A stretch of DNA of 64,000 bases from assembly GCA_947447955.1 (NCBI GenBank), contig CANFLS010000001.1, positions 1 through 64,000 of the forward strand, in the 5' to 3' direction. Positions within the stretch are counted from its first letter, which is position 1, and every line of letters starts with the position of its first letter. The notes below the pieces were generated by a model that did not search any database, had not been told where the DNA came from, and saw only the letters and a program-made list of their open reading frames with translations. Below are positions 1-9,514 of the stretch, piece after piece. The position numbers were made by a program, and so were the translations under genes. The DNA is from Flavobacteriales bacterium. Lineage in GTDB: Bacteria > Bacteroidota > Bacteroidia > NS11-12g > UBA955.

Positions 1-1060
1 CGTTGCTACAAAGCTATTTCCTCTTAAACACTGCTTATAACTATTTAAAGATATTACCCTTGTTGCCTGTGGATATACCCTAATCCAAGTGCTTACCGTA
101 TCTATACAACTATTGTTTGAGGTTGTTGTGAGTACTACTTTGTATAACCCTGCTGCTGTATATGTTCTACTGCCGTTTGTTGCCGTTGTTGCTGCTGAGC
201 CATCTCCGTAGTTCCAATTATACGTAATTGTTCCTGTTGCTATACTGCTTGTATTGGTAAACGTATACGCATTGCCCGTTAAACACTGGTTCCTAGTGTT
301 TACTGTAAAGCCTGGTGTTGCTTGAGGTGTTACAATTAATGTCTTGCTTATTGTATCTGTACAACCATTGGCAGATGTTATTGTTAAAATTACTTTATAC
401 GTACCGGCCGCAGAGTATGAATGACTTGGATTCTTCGCTGTATCTGATACCTGTGTTGTGCCATCTCCCCAATTCCAACTCCATTTTAACGGAGCACCAG
501 GCGCAACAATTGAACTTGTGTTGGTTGCTACAAAGCTATTACCGCGTAAACACTGCTTATAATTATTTAATGCAATTACTCTAGTAGATTGAGGGTATAC
601 GCGCACCCATGTGCTTACAGTATCAGTACATGCATAATTTGATGTCGTGGTTAATACTACTTTGTAAACTCCTGCTGCTGTGTATGTTCTACTTCCGTTT
701 GCAGCTGTTGTGGCTGTTGATGCGTCTCCATAATTCCAACTGTAGGTTAATGAGCCTGATGATATCGAACTCGTATTTGTAAATACATAAGCATTGCCCG
801 TTATACACTGATTTCTGGTATTTACAGTAAAACCTGGGGTAGCCTGGGGATACACAACTACATTTTTGCTTAATGTATCCTTGCAACCATTATTTGTTGT
901 TGTTATTAATCTAACCGAATAAGTTCCTAAATTAGAAAACGACTTTGTGGCCGGACTACCATTCGTAGAAGAACCATCAGAATAGGTCCAATTATAAGCG
1001 GTAAATGAACCAGTTGCAACAGTAGATGTACTTGTGAATACAAATGAATTATTTCTTAAA
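1..1060 (-). repeat. 522-bp tandem repeat encoding paired PKD domains
   Basis: Two alternating PKD domain types, each about 87 residues, form a unit of 522 bp. The segment cactgcttat recurs at 29 and 551, and attgcccgtt at 271 and 793, both exactly 522 bp apart. One type carries KQCLRGNSFVATNTSS, the other NQCLTGNAYTFTNTSS. The array continues past the left edge, so copy number is unknown. Confidence 0.85.
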
Positions 1061-4059
1061 CATTGATCAGAATCATTTGTAGTAAATTTAATAGTTACAT
1101 CTGGGAAAATACTCACATTTACAGAAAAAGTATCTGTGCATCCCGATGAATCAACAACCGCCAAATAATAAGTACCTACATTCGATTTTGTTGCCTTTGT
1201 AATTACTGGTTTGGCAGCACTCGAAGAAAACCTATTCGGACCATACCATGAATAACCCGATATTTTTTTTGCTGTCGTAGAGAATTTCAATGAGTCACCC
1301 CTGCAGAATGGTGATTTTACAACTATATTACCCGAAATACCAGTTGACACTCGAATTGAAGATGTATCCCAACAACCAGAAGAATTCCAAAATTTGACAT
1401 AATACCGCCCCACATGTTTTTTCAAAGCAGCTTTAATTGCTGGATCATAAATACTACTTGTAAATGAACTTGGGCCTGTCCAATTATATTTAACACCATT
1501 TGTAACTGTGACGCTCAATTTAATTGAATCACCCAAACAAACCCTACGAACTGTATCTATAGAAAAAGCAACTTTCTGAAGAGTCACTTTAGTTTTAACT
1601 GTATCAGAACAACCCAAAGAATCAAAGGCTATTAATTGATATGTTCCAGTATCTGCATATTTTGATGGTGCTCTATAGGCATTTTGAATATTCGAAGTAT
1701 AATTCCCAGGACCAGTCCAATAATATCTTATTTTCTTGAGGGATGTATTATTGGCAGAATCCTTTACGTAGAACTTAATAGTGTCCTTTAAACATGCTGG
1801 GGAATTAGTTGTAACTTTTAAAAATTTCTTACATTGAAAAAACTTTACTAAAAAACCATCATAAACTGAGTTAAAATTAGTTTGATATGCACTGGGAGTT
1901 GAAATATAATTACATACAGTTGATACACAATTGGGTGATTTGGTATAACTACCTAAAAATAAATCATTGTTAGCACCAATTGCTACACCCAACATATCAT
2001 CAGGAGCCAAAGCACCCCCCTCATTTTGTTTTCCTCCATAATAGGTTCCAAATATTCTTTTACCCGAAGGATGAAATTTCTCTAAATATGCATCAAAACC
2101 ACCTGTAACATAATTTTGAAATGTATTCCAAGTTCTAATTGCAAATGAATCTATTGGATTTGAAGGATCATTATCAGTTTCTGTAATTCCTGCGCAATAT
2201 ATATAACCAAATGTATCAATTGTTAAATCCCAACCATAATCCTTACCGCTTCCGCCAATATATGTTACCCAAATTGAATCACCTGTAGTTTTATACTTTG
2301 CTAAATAAGCATCTGTTGCACCACCCTGATTTATTTGATGTCCTTTATTTGTAGAAATATTTTTAGTTGATTCAGTAGTACCAAAACAATAAATATTGCT
2401 ACCAGTATCCGTTTCAATACTATTAAACAAATCTTGATCTACATCACCACTGTATCTCGACCAAATTAATGCTCCAACATTGGAAAATTGGCCAACAAAA
2501 CCATCGGAACTTCCGCCTCTAAAATCCTTTTTACCAGAAATTGAAACATTTGCATAAATTTTATCCTTACTTGTCGATAACGAATTAGTACTTGATTCTG
2601 TATAACCACAATAATTTAGCTTATTCTGTTTTTTATCATAGGATACACCCATAACAACATCCTTACTCGTTCCTCCAAAAAAACTTCCCCATAAAAAAAA
2701 ACCAGTTGAATCAAATTTACCCAACCATCCTTCGTCATCATTTGTGGTTCTTGACGGTTTCCAAACACCTGAAGATACAATACTAGCATTATTACTTCCT
2801 GTACTTCCACCGAAATAAATATTATAATTCTGATCTATGTCTACACCATAAATATAATCATTTTGTGTGCCACCAAAATATGTACTCCATTTTAATTTAC
2901 CAGTATCACTAAATTTAGCAATAAAACCATCATTATTTCCTGCATTAGAACTTTGTTTACATCCTGTACTTACAGGGAAATTAGTTGACAAAGTCCAACC
3001 AACCACAACTATTGATTTACGATTGTCAATAACAAGTTTGGTAATAGACTCATTATTATTTCCACCGTAATATGTTGTCCAACAGCGTTTACCAGCCCTA
3101 GTAAACTTAGACAACATAACATCACTATTATTTGCACCTGCAATTCCAGTAGCATGAGTTGACTGATATGCTCCAGTAGTTGCAATTGAGGATGTAGAAA
3201 AAGTCTCTCCTCCAAAATAAATATTTCCGGATTTATCTGTTGCTATTGAATGAATCCTATCGTCGAGAATTCCACCATAATAAGTACCCCATGCCCTATT
3301 TGGAACTGGGACCGGATCCAAAACAATTGGAAATTCAACATTTTCCGATTTTAATTCAAAGCCAAAAATATCATTACCAAAATATTTCCATTCAATCTTA
3401 ATCTTTTTCATGAATCGATTCGACCATGAAAACGGAATAGTTTCTTTTATTATACCCTCAGATGTTTCAATAAATAATGTATCATGAAAAATATAATGTT
3501 TGTTTGCCCCTTTTATTTCAAACCTGATTTTATCAAAAGCAGACTGATTTTGAATTATAAAATTATATTTAAAAAACTCATTTTTCGATTTATTACCTGA
3601 CTCAAAATCAATGTCTACACCAGGCCAAATATCTAAATAACTGACACCCTTGTAACTTTGAGCGTTGAGTTCACTTTTACTTGTAATGTATCTATATAAA
3701 CCTCTTGTTTCTAACGAATTAACCTTTTTTATTAAATGTCCATCATAAATAAAATTAAAATCAATTCGATGGAAATGACTTTTTGTCTTAATAATTTCTG
3801 TCGAATTCTGGGATTCATTTAATTTTTGATCCTTGATTAATTCATAAGAAAAACCATTATTGCGCAACTGAACTTGAAAGTCATTTTTACGAGCTAAATA
3901 CTTAACATCTGAATTGGGTTTATTATTCTGATCTAATATTTGACCAACATTTTCAACAAATGAAATTTCCTCTGAAAACTGAGCAAATAAATTATTAGTT
4001 GCAACCAAAAAGATGATTCCAATCAATAAATTTTTAATGCAGATTCTCAAGTTAATCAA
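1..4059 (-). CDS. Giant secreted SBBP/PKD-repeat protein, C-terminus beyond window
   Basis: An uninterrupted minus-strand frame of about 1,353 codons runs off the left edge, so the stop and C-terminus are not seen. No ATG is available at the 5' end; a TTG at 4059 follows an in-frame TAA and leads into a hydrophobic signal peptide ending near NNLFAQ (a second TTG lies at 4050). Order: an N-terminal domain of the kind that precedes SBBP repeats (FVENVGQI, about 4000-3300); a beta-propeller of SBBP repeats with recurring W-x-TYYGG and TDxxGNIYxxG motifs (about 3300-1860); Ig-like domains (about 1860-1110); then PKD domains (about 1110-1) with the YNWNYGDGS signature. Proteins of this architecture are T9SS cargo and usually end in a gliding-motility type (CHU_C) sorting domain, which would lie outside the window. 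The role is probably an adhesin or surface protein; the substrate is unknown. Confidence 0.85.
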   Translation of the reverse strand, partial: MINLRICIKNLLIGIIFLVATNNLFAQFSEEISFVENVGQILDQNNKPNSDVKYLARKNDFQVQLRNNGFSYELIKDQKLNESQNSTEIIKTKSHFHRIDFNFIYDGHLIKKVNSLETRGLYRYITSKSELNAQSYKGVSYLDIWPGVDIDFESGNKSKNEFFKYNFIIQNQSAFDKIRFEIKGANKHYIFHDTLFIETSEGIIKETIPFSWSNRFMKKIKIEWKYFGNDIFGFELKSENVEFPIVLDPVPVPNRAWGTYYGGILDDRIHSIATDKSGNIYFGGETFSTSSIATTGAYQSTHATGIAGANNSDVMLSKFTRAGKRCWTTYYGGNNNESITKLVIDNRKSIVVVGWTLSTNFPVSTGCKQSSNAGNNDGFIAKFSDTGKLKWSTYFGGTQNDYIYGVDIDQNYNIYFGGSTGSNNASIVSSGVWKPSRTTNDDEGWLGKFDSTGFFLWGSFFGGTSKDVVMGVSYDKKQNKLNYCGYTESSTNSLSTSKDKIYANVSISGKKDFRGGSSDGFVGQFSNVGALIWSRYSGDVDQDLFNSIETDTGSNIYCFGTTESTKNISTNKGHQINQGGATDAYLAKYKTTGDSIWVTYIGGSGKDYGWDLTIDTFGYIYCAGITETDNDPSNPIDSFAIRTWNTFQNYVTGGFDAYLEKFHPSGKRIFGTYYGGKQNEGGALAPDDMLGVAIGANNDLFLGSYTKSPNCVSTVCNYISTPSAYQTNFNSVYDGFLVKFFQCKKFLKVTTNSPACLKDTIKFYVKDSANNTSLKKIRYYWTGPGNYTSNIQNAYRAPSKYADTGTYQLIAFDSLGCSDTVKTKVTLQKVAFSIDTVRRVCLGDSIKLSVTVTNGVKYNWTGPSSFTSSIYDPAIKAALKKHVGRYYVKFWNSSGCWDTSSIRVSTGISGNIVVKSPFCRGDSLKFSTTAKKISGYSWYGPNRFSSSAAKPVITKATKSNVGTYYLAVVDSSGCTDTFSVNVSIFPDVTIKFTTNDSDQCLRNNSFVFTSTSTVATGSFTAYNWTYSDGSSTNGSPATKSFSNLGTYSVRLITTTNNGCKDTLSKNVVVYPQATPGFTVNTRNQCITGNAYVFTNTSSISSGSLTYSWNYGDASTATTAANGSRTYTAAGVYKVVLTTTSNYACTDTVSTWVRVYPQSTRVIALNNYKQCLRGNSFVATNTSSIVAPGAPLKWSWNWGDGTTQVSDTAKNPSHSYSAAGTYKVILTITSANGCTDTISKTLIVTPQATPGFTVNTRNQCLTGNAYTFTNTSSIATGTITYNWNYGDGSAATTATNGSRTYTAAGLYKVVLTTTSNNSCIDTVSTWIRVYPQATRVISLNSYKQCLRGNSFVAT

Positions 4060-4190
4060 AGCTTTTTATAGATTTTGTCTAAAATCACGCAATTTCGCAA
4101 TTTTAAGATGTCAAATATAGTAGAATTAACTCTATAATTCAAGTTGTTCACACATTGTGCACAAATTAAACAGTTATAAACAACAATATA

Positions 4191-5366
4191 TTAATACTTT
4201 AATCTAATATTATCAAATTTTATCATTTCAAAAAAGATCATTAACCAAACAACTATACAAGGAAAAACTTTCAATTGGGCAGTATCAACAATCCAAATTC
4301 GCAAATATTTAGGATATAGGTCTGAAGGACCCAATTCTGTAAAGAAGAACAATAGAAACAAAGCAATGAAATGAAAGATTGACAATTTATCTTTCAATGC
4401 TAAATAAGCCATTATTGCTCCAACAGCAATGATATAAGTGGCAGACTCTGCCATGTGATTAAATATTACTACCCAAATCATCCAAGAGAAACCATAAATT
4501 ATTCTATTTTTCCTTAAATAATCACTTTGGAAAAACAACGGAATGAGCTGTATAATTAATCCTATTAATAATATGATATTTTTACCAATATTCAAGTTAA
4601 ACCAAGTATTTAACCAAGCCATTACAGAATACTTTACAAATGTATTTCCATCATTTTTTAACAAATCAAAATAATTGAAATATTGCTGACGCAATGTATC
4701 AAATGATGTGACAATTAATGGCAGTCCAAACAAAATCAGCAACACAACAAAAGCTTGTAAAATTGCCTTTTTTAATTGATTTGGGTATAACAGAAAAACA
4801 GCAAATAAAGCTATCCCAAATATTTTAATGAATCCTGTAATACAAATAAAAACAACCGCTTTTAATGTGTTCTCTCGCTGAATTGCAGCCAAGCTTAATA
4901 ACATCAATCCCAATATCAAGCCATTGCTTTGGCTATTGAGAACGGAGGTAAGCATTTCTGGAATTAAAAGCAAAAGCCATATAGGTTTGGTTTTTTTATT
5001 CAAACCCAAAAGTTGAGAAAAGCCCAAAATTGGCAAAGCAACATTTAACAAATTCCAGATGAACAAACCAAGAGCATTGGGCAATAACGTAAACAATCCA
5101 AAAAACAAGGCAAATGAAGGCGTATACTTGAATAAATCGTACTGTTCGTTAGAATATGTTGAATATAAATTTAATTGGCTTAATAAGTGAAAAAATGAGT
5201 TTTTAAAAATTATATAATTATTGTATTGGGTAACGCCACAATGAACACCATCTATGGTTGAAGTTGGTAAAAAATAATTTCTTAATGTAGCATAAATCAC
5301 AACAAGTAAAAATAACAAAGGCAAAAACCACTGTTGATTTTGAAAGAAGAAATTTTTTATTTTCAT
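4191..5366 (-). CDS. GT87-like integral membrane glycosyltransferase
   Basis: The protein has 391 residues and is almost entirely hydrophobic, with roughly ten predicted membrane segments. After the first segment comes a soluble loop, then FKYTPSFALFFGLFTLLPN followed by a Trp-containing helix, resembling GT87 (DUF2029) mannosyltransferases, where a Tyr-x-Pro motif precedes a small-residue membrane helix. Members transfer sugars from polyprenyl-phosphate donors on the outer face of the inner membrane. The ATG at 5366 lies six bases downstream of a strong terminator, so the gene is not expected to be read from the upstream surface operon and no promoter box is obvious. Substrate cannot be told; another GT-C fold enzyme is possible. 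Confidence 0.6.
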   Translation of the reverse strand: MKIKNFFFQNQQWFLPLLFLLVVIYATLRNYFLPTSTIDGVHCGVTQYNNYIIFKNSFFHLLSQLNLYSTYSNEQYDLFKYTPSFALFFGLFTLLPNALGLFIWNLLNVALPILGFSQLLGLNKKTKPIWLLLLIPEMLTSVLNSQSNGLILGLMLLSLAAIQRENTLKAVVFICITGFIKIFGIALFAVFLLYPNQLKKAILQAFVVLLILFGLPLIVTSFDTLRQQYFNYFDLLKNDGNTFVKYSVMAWLNTWFNLNIGKNIILLIGLIIQLIPLFFQSDYLRKNRIIYGFSWMIWVVIFNHMAESATYIIAVGAIMAYLALKDKLSIFHFIALFLLFFFTELGPSDLYPKYLRIWIVDTAQLKVFPCIVVWLMIFFEMIKFDNIRLKY

Positions 5367-5372
5367 AGATAC

Positions 5373-5397
5373 AAAAAAGGGGCTTGCGCCCCTTTTT
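5373..5397 (-). terminator. Rho-independent terminator of the adhesin operon
   Basis: A-tract, GGGGC stem, TTGC loop, GCCCC stem and T-tract. It lies 16 bases after the stop of the OmpA-family gene and works in either orientation by symmetry. Its distal end is only six bases from the start codon of the next gene. Confidence 0.85.
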
Positions 5398-5413
5398 ATT
5401 ATTTAAATAGAAT

Positions 5414-8400
5414 TTATTTTACTCGTCTTCCGTTTTGGAAGGTTACCACAAACGCATCAGGATAACCTAATCCACGAATTTTCGTTTTTTGTCTTTGTGC
5501 TTCATCTTCTGTTGCAAATCCGGAACCGGTTGCATACTTGTAATATCCACCATCTCTGTATTCAAATGCATTTGATATACCTTTATCTTCTAAAGATTGC
5601 AAACTCACTCTATTCTTAGACATTAAGAACTGTACACGATATTCAACTTTAGAAGATCCAGAAACCTTAGTGCTCGGTTCGTTGTAATCAACTACAACAG
5701 GTTCATCATTTAAGATTGGATCCGCTTTTTTAACTTTCACAGAAGGTTTAGAAGCAGGACTTTCGTATTTTGATTTTTGCTTATTGTTACTCAAACAAAC
5801 AGGTGCTTCGATTTTATCAAGAATACCATCTTCGTCACTATCGGTATCAATGTAATCTGGCTTACCATCATTATCAGAATCTTTCTTACCTTCAACATTA
5901 TCCGGAATGTCATCGTTGTCAGAATCTAAATCAATAAAGTTAGGCTTCCCATCACGATCAGTATCTTTATTTCCTTCTTCTCTATCTGTTATTCCATCAT
6001 TATCTGAATCTAAGTCTAAGAAGTTAGGAGTTCCGTCATTATCAAAATCATTGTCTTTTTCAACTCTATCTAAAATTCCATCATCATCAGAATCTAAGTC
6101 AACAAAATTGCCTTTGTTGTCACCATCTTCATCTTCAGCACCTTCAGATTCATCTGGAATTCCATCATTATCTGAATCTAAATCAACTAAGTTAATTTTG
6201 CCATCTTTATCAAAATCAACAGATTTTTCAATTGCATCAGGAATACCATCATTATCAGAATCTTTGTCAATAAAGTTTGGCAAATTATCATGGTCTGGAT
6301 CACCTTTTCCTTCAGCAGCATCAGGAATACCATCATTATCAGAATCTTTATCTAAATAATCAGGAATACCATCACCATCTGCATCGCCGCATTTAATTGG
6401 CCCAGTTGATAAATCTTCTGTAACTTCAACTTGCTTTGGTTTTTTTGTTTTGGTTTTAGTTTTTACTTCTGTATTTGCAGCAATATCATTGGTAATCATT
6501 GCAGAATCAACAGCAGGAATAATTGGATCCTCTTCAACTTGAATTTGACCACATGGAATAATACCACTAACCAAATATTCAGTTCTTCTATTTACTTTGT
6601 GCTCCTCATCTCTGCAGTTTACACCATTTTTACAACGATTTTTAATTTTTGTTTCACCATATCCCTCAAAACTCATGCGCTTCTTAGAAATACCTCTTGA
6701 AACTAAATAATCATAAACTGCTTTGGCACGATTCTTAGACAACTCTAAATTTAATGCATCACTACCTTTAGAATCTGTGTGTGAACCGAGTGCAATTTTC
6801 AAACCACTGTTATCTTTCAACACAATAGCCACACGGTCTAATTCTTTTTCACTATCATCATTTAATGCAAATAGATTAGATCCGTAATAAATTGGTTTCA
6901 CATCAAAAAGAGTTCCCAAATCATCACCCATTTTATATTTTTCAACTATTAAGGTCACTAACTTTTGACCTTTATTCGTTAAAGAATATTTTTCTGCAAC
7001 GGCATATCTATAACCACAAGGATGAGAAGCAACTTGAACTTTTACATCTTTTGAAATTCCTTCATAAGTATAATTTCCTTCAGCATCAGTTACAGCCTGT
7101 ATAGCCTTTTCGTTGTCATTCAAATTATCCAAAGCTACAGTAGCATTTGCCACAGGCAGTTTTGTATCCTTATCTATTACTTTTACAACAACATCATTTG
7201 AAGTAGGCGTTGCATTTGAATCTTTTTCTTGAGTCCATTTAAAGTAATATAAATTATCATTGTATCCAGTTGCCAAAGAACCATTTGAAGATCTATTAGA
7301 AGACATGGTACCCCAGTTTTCATGGAAGCTAGCTGCGAAATCATCTAAATTAGAGTTTACTGGTTTACCAAGATTGATTGCAGAACCTGAACTATTATCA
7401 ACTGTAAATACATCTAATCCGCCAAAGCCCAAATGTCCCTCAGAAGAAAAGTACAAATCTCCAGAATCAGAAAATCTTGGAAAATTATCTCTTAAAGCGG
7501 TATTGATTTTAGGACCTAAATTTTTAATTTCACCAAGTTTTAATCCATTTTGATCATTTTGCAAAATAGGAGCTTCATACAAATCTGATTTACCATAACC
7601 ACCTGGCATGTCAGATACAAAAACAACTTTAGATCCATCTGGCGAAATTATTAAATCAGCCACAGAGAAATCTAAATTATTTAATGGAAAAGCTGTTTCT
7701 TTCCATTTTTTAGTGAAAATATTTTGTTGAATTGCAAAAATTTGCAATACCTTTTCCTTTTTGGTATTGGCCGTTTTTGCATTTCTTGTAATATAAATCA
7801 TTCTATTTTTAGCGTCATAAAAACTTACATGTTGATTTAACGCTTTTGCATTGCTGGAGAGTTCCTCTGGCTGAGAAATACTACTATCAGAAAATTTCGC
7901 CTTAAAAACATTGTAATAAGGTTGCTCAAACCAAGCAGACAATACTTTTCTCAATCCTTTTTCAGTGTGAGATGTGTAATAACAATTTCCATTGTTATCT
8001 GAAACAACACCGTATTCTCCTAAAGCAGAAGCATTAGGAAATGGTTTGATTGTATACTTTGAGTTAAAATCATAATCAGCCCAATAGTCACTTCGCTTTT
8101 CTTTATTTTCAGCGTAAAAATCGGCAGTTAAATCATCAAAAAGTGGTTTATCTTGAAACTCAGGTGTTGATTTCACTAATAAAATTAAACTATCTGATAA
8201 CCCATATAATTCCATTTTACGTGCCACCAAAGCATAATTCAGTTTATCAACTGCATCGGCTTGAGAAGGATATTTATCTAACAACTCAGCATAGGCATCG
8301 AATGCCTTATCCGTTAGCTCAGATTGAGCAAAAGAGAAAGCCAAAGCCCGTTGAGCCAAATAATCATTCTTCTTCGATGTTGTTTTATTGCTATTCTCTT

Positions 8401-8530
8401 TAATTATTTGATGATAACGCTGTTGATCTAATTTTTTAACTTCTTTTTGTTGTGCGTTAGCAACAGAAAAAGAAATTAAAACAACAAGTATTAAAACAAA
8501 TCTTTTTAGATTTTTATTTATTATTTTCAT
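5414..8530 (-). CDS. PorE-like OmpA-family anchor with TSP3 repeats and SPOR domain
   Basis: The protein has 1,038 residues with a signal peptide ending at VANA/QQ (about residue 26). Domain order: TPR-like helices (about 55-130), PD40/WD40-type beta-propeller (about 160-435, [12 protein letters not shown]), carboxypeptidase-regulatory-like beta domain (about 445-530), OmpA C-terminal peptidoglycan-binding domain (about 545-655, [19 protein letters not shown] and NRRTE), about ten thrombospondin type-3 repeats with DxDxDGxxD calcium loops (about 715-905), and a SPOR domain (about 962-1035). TPR, propeller, regulatory domain and OmpA in this order match PorE, the T9SS protein that attaches to peptidoglycan; the TSP3 block and terminal SPOR domain are extra. 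It is the last gene of the adhesin cassette, 20 bp after the PorP/SprF gene. Its likely role is anchoring the adhesin or its secretion complex to the cell wall. Confidence 0.85.
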   Translation of the reverse strand: MKIINKNLKRFVLILVVLISFSVANAQQKEVKKLDQQRYHQIIKENSNKTTSKKNDYLAQRALAFSFAQSELTDKAFDAYAELLDKYPSQADAVDKLNYALVARKMELYGLSDSLILLVKSTPEFQDKPLFDDLTADFYAENKEKRSDYWADYDFNSKYTIKPFPNASALGEYGVVSDNNGNCYYTSHTEKGLRKVLSAWFEQPYYNVFKAKFSDSSISQPEELSSNAKALNQHVSFYDAKNRMIYITRNAKTANTKKEKVLQIFAIQQNIFTKKWKETAFPLNNLDFSVADLIISPDGSKVVFVSDMPGGYGKSDLYEAPILQNDQNGLKLGEIKNLGPKINTALRDNFPRFSDSGDLYFSSEGHLGFGGLDVFTVDNSSGSAINLGKPVNSNLDDFAASFHENWGTMSSNRSSNGSLATGYNDNLYYFKWTQEKDSNATPTSNDVVVKVIDKDTKLPVANATVALDNLNDNEKAIQAVTDAEGNYTYEGISKDVKVQVASHPCGYRYAVAEKYSLTNKGQKLVTLIVEKYKMGDDLGTLFDVKPIYYGSNLFALNDDSEKELDRVAIVLKDNSGLKIALGSHTDSKGSDALNLELSKNRAKAVYDYLVSRGISKKRMSFEGYGETKIKNRCKNGVNCRDEEHKVNRRTEYLVSGIIPCGQIQVEEDPIIPAVDSAMITNDIAANTEVKTKTKTKKPKQVEVTEDLSTGPIKCGDADGDGIPDYLDKDSDNDGIPDAAEGKGDPDHDNLPNFIDKDSDNDGIPDAIEKSVDFDKDGKINLVDLDSDNDGIPDESEGAEDEDGDNKGNFVDLDSDDDGILDRVEKDNDFDNDGTPNFLDLDSDNDGITDREEGNKDTDRDGKPNFIDLDSDNDDIPDNVEGKKDSDNDGKPDYIDTDSDEDGILDKIEAPVCLSNNKQKSKYESPASKPSVKVKKADPILNDEPVVVDYNEPSTKVSGSSKVEYRVQFLMSKNRVSLQSLEDKGISNAFEYRDGGYYKYATGSGFATEDEAQRQKTKIRGLGYPDAFVVTFQNGRRVK

Positions 8531-8549
8531 GAATCTTATTTTTAAATTA

Positions 8550-9500
8550 TTAGAAATATCTAGGAACCCTTACTCTGTTATTGGCAACATATGGAATCAT
8601 GTATTGCAATCCAAATTCATGTGAACCTTGTATATAGGTATTTAATGGTTTTAATTTACTGTCATATGAATAAACCAAAGTAAATGAAGGACTTACAGCA
8701 GCAGTTGCCATAATTCCAATATCACCTTCCGTTCTGTAAAAAGCACCAATTGAATAATTGTCTTTGTAAATAGCATGTAAGTTTAAATCAACTTGAACTG
8801 GAATTCCAGATCCAACTTTTACTTGGGTGGTTGGTTTCAACTTAATATCATCATTTACATCAATTACATAGCCTGCAGAGAAATTAAATTGTGTTTTGGC
8901 CGCATATTCAATGTTTATATTGTTTACAGTATTTTGAGGGACAAAAACCATTCTCGGTGCAGACAATCCAACAAAGAACTTCTCAGAATATAAGTAAGCA
9001 CCAAAACCTATCATTGGAGCGTTAAAATTATAATCGTTGTTTTTAAACGCATTGTCGTTTCCAACATTCTGAAGTTTAGACAAACTAAAGTTATAATTAT
9101 ACAAACCACCTCTTAAACCAACGGCCAATCTTAAATCTTTAGTAATTTTCTTATTGTAAGCAATTGACGCAGCAATTTGCGTTTCTGAAATTGGACTCGC
9201 AACTGCAAATTTACCAATAGTACCAGTTTGAATGTTTATTCCCCCAGCAAAATCACCAATTAATGGAGCATGAACACCAAGATTATAATAAGTTGGTGCA
9301 CCAGGAAAATCAACCCATTGCTTTCTAACTAAAGAATTTGCAACTAATGTACGTTTTGAACCGGCGTATGCAGGATTCAATGCAAATGAATTATAATCAT
9401 AATGCGAATACATTTGTTCTTGTTGTGCATTTAGTTTATTGTTCGAAAACAATAACATACAAAGGCTTAACAAGAAAGTATATTTTATCATTTTTTTCAT
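8550..9500 (-). CDS. PorP/SprF family type IX secretion membrane protein
   Basis: The protein has 316 residues, with a signal peptide ending near KLNA/QQ. It carries the family signature after it: [19 protein letters not shown] followed by [11 protein letters not shown] and beta-strand-rich sequence typical of an outer-membrane barrel. In Flavobacterium johnsoniae, SprF-like proteins encoded directly downstream of type-B-CTD adhesins are needed for secretion or surface attachment of that adhesin. Here it sits 15 bp downstream of a giant type-B-CTD protein and 20 bp upstream of the PorE-like gene, so it is probably the dedicated partner of that adhesin. Confidence 0.9.
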   Translation of the reverse strand: MKKMIKYTFLLSLCMLLFSNNKLNAQQEQMYSHYDYNSFALNPAYAGSKRTLVANSLVRKQWVDFPGAPTYYNLGVHAPLIGDFAGGINIQTGTIGKFAVASPISETQIAASIAYNKKITKDLRLAVGLRGGLYNYNFSLSKLQNVGNDNAFKNNDYNFNAPMIGFGAYLYSEKFFVGLSAPRMVFVPQNTVNNINIEYAAKTQFNFSAGYVIDVNDDIKLKPTTQVKVGSGIPVQVDLNLHAIYKDNYSIGAFYRTEGDIGIMATAAVSPSFTLVYSYDSKLKPLNTYIQGSHEFGLQYMIPYVANNRVRVPRYF

Positions 9501-9514
9501 TATCGTTTTAATTA

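Noticed and set aside
5907-6359. Open frame of 150 codons on the plus strand, Ser-rich
   Set aside because: It is the complement of the Asp-rich TSP3 repeats in the OmpA-family gene; the repeat nature of the real gene creates the long antisense frame.
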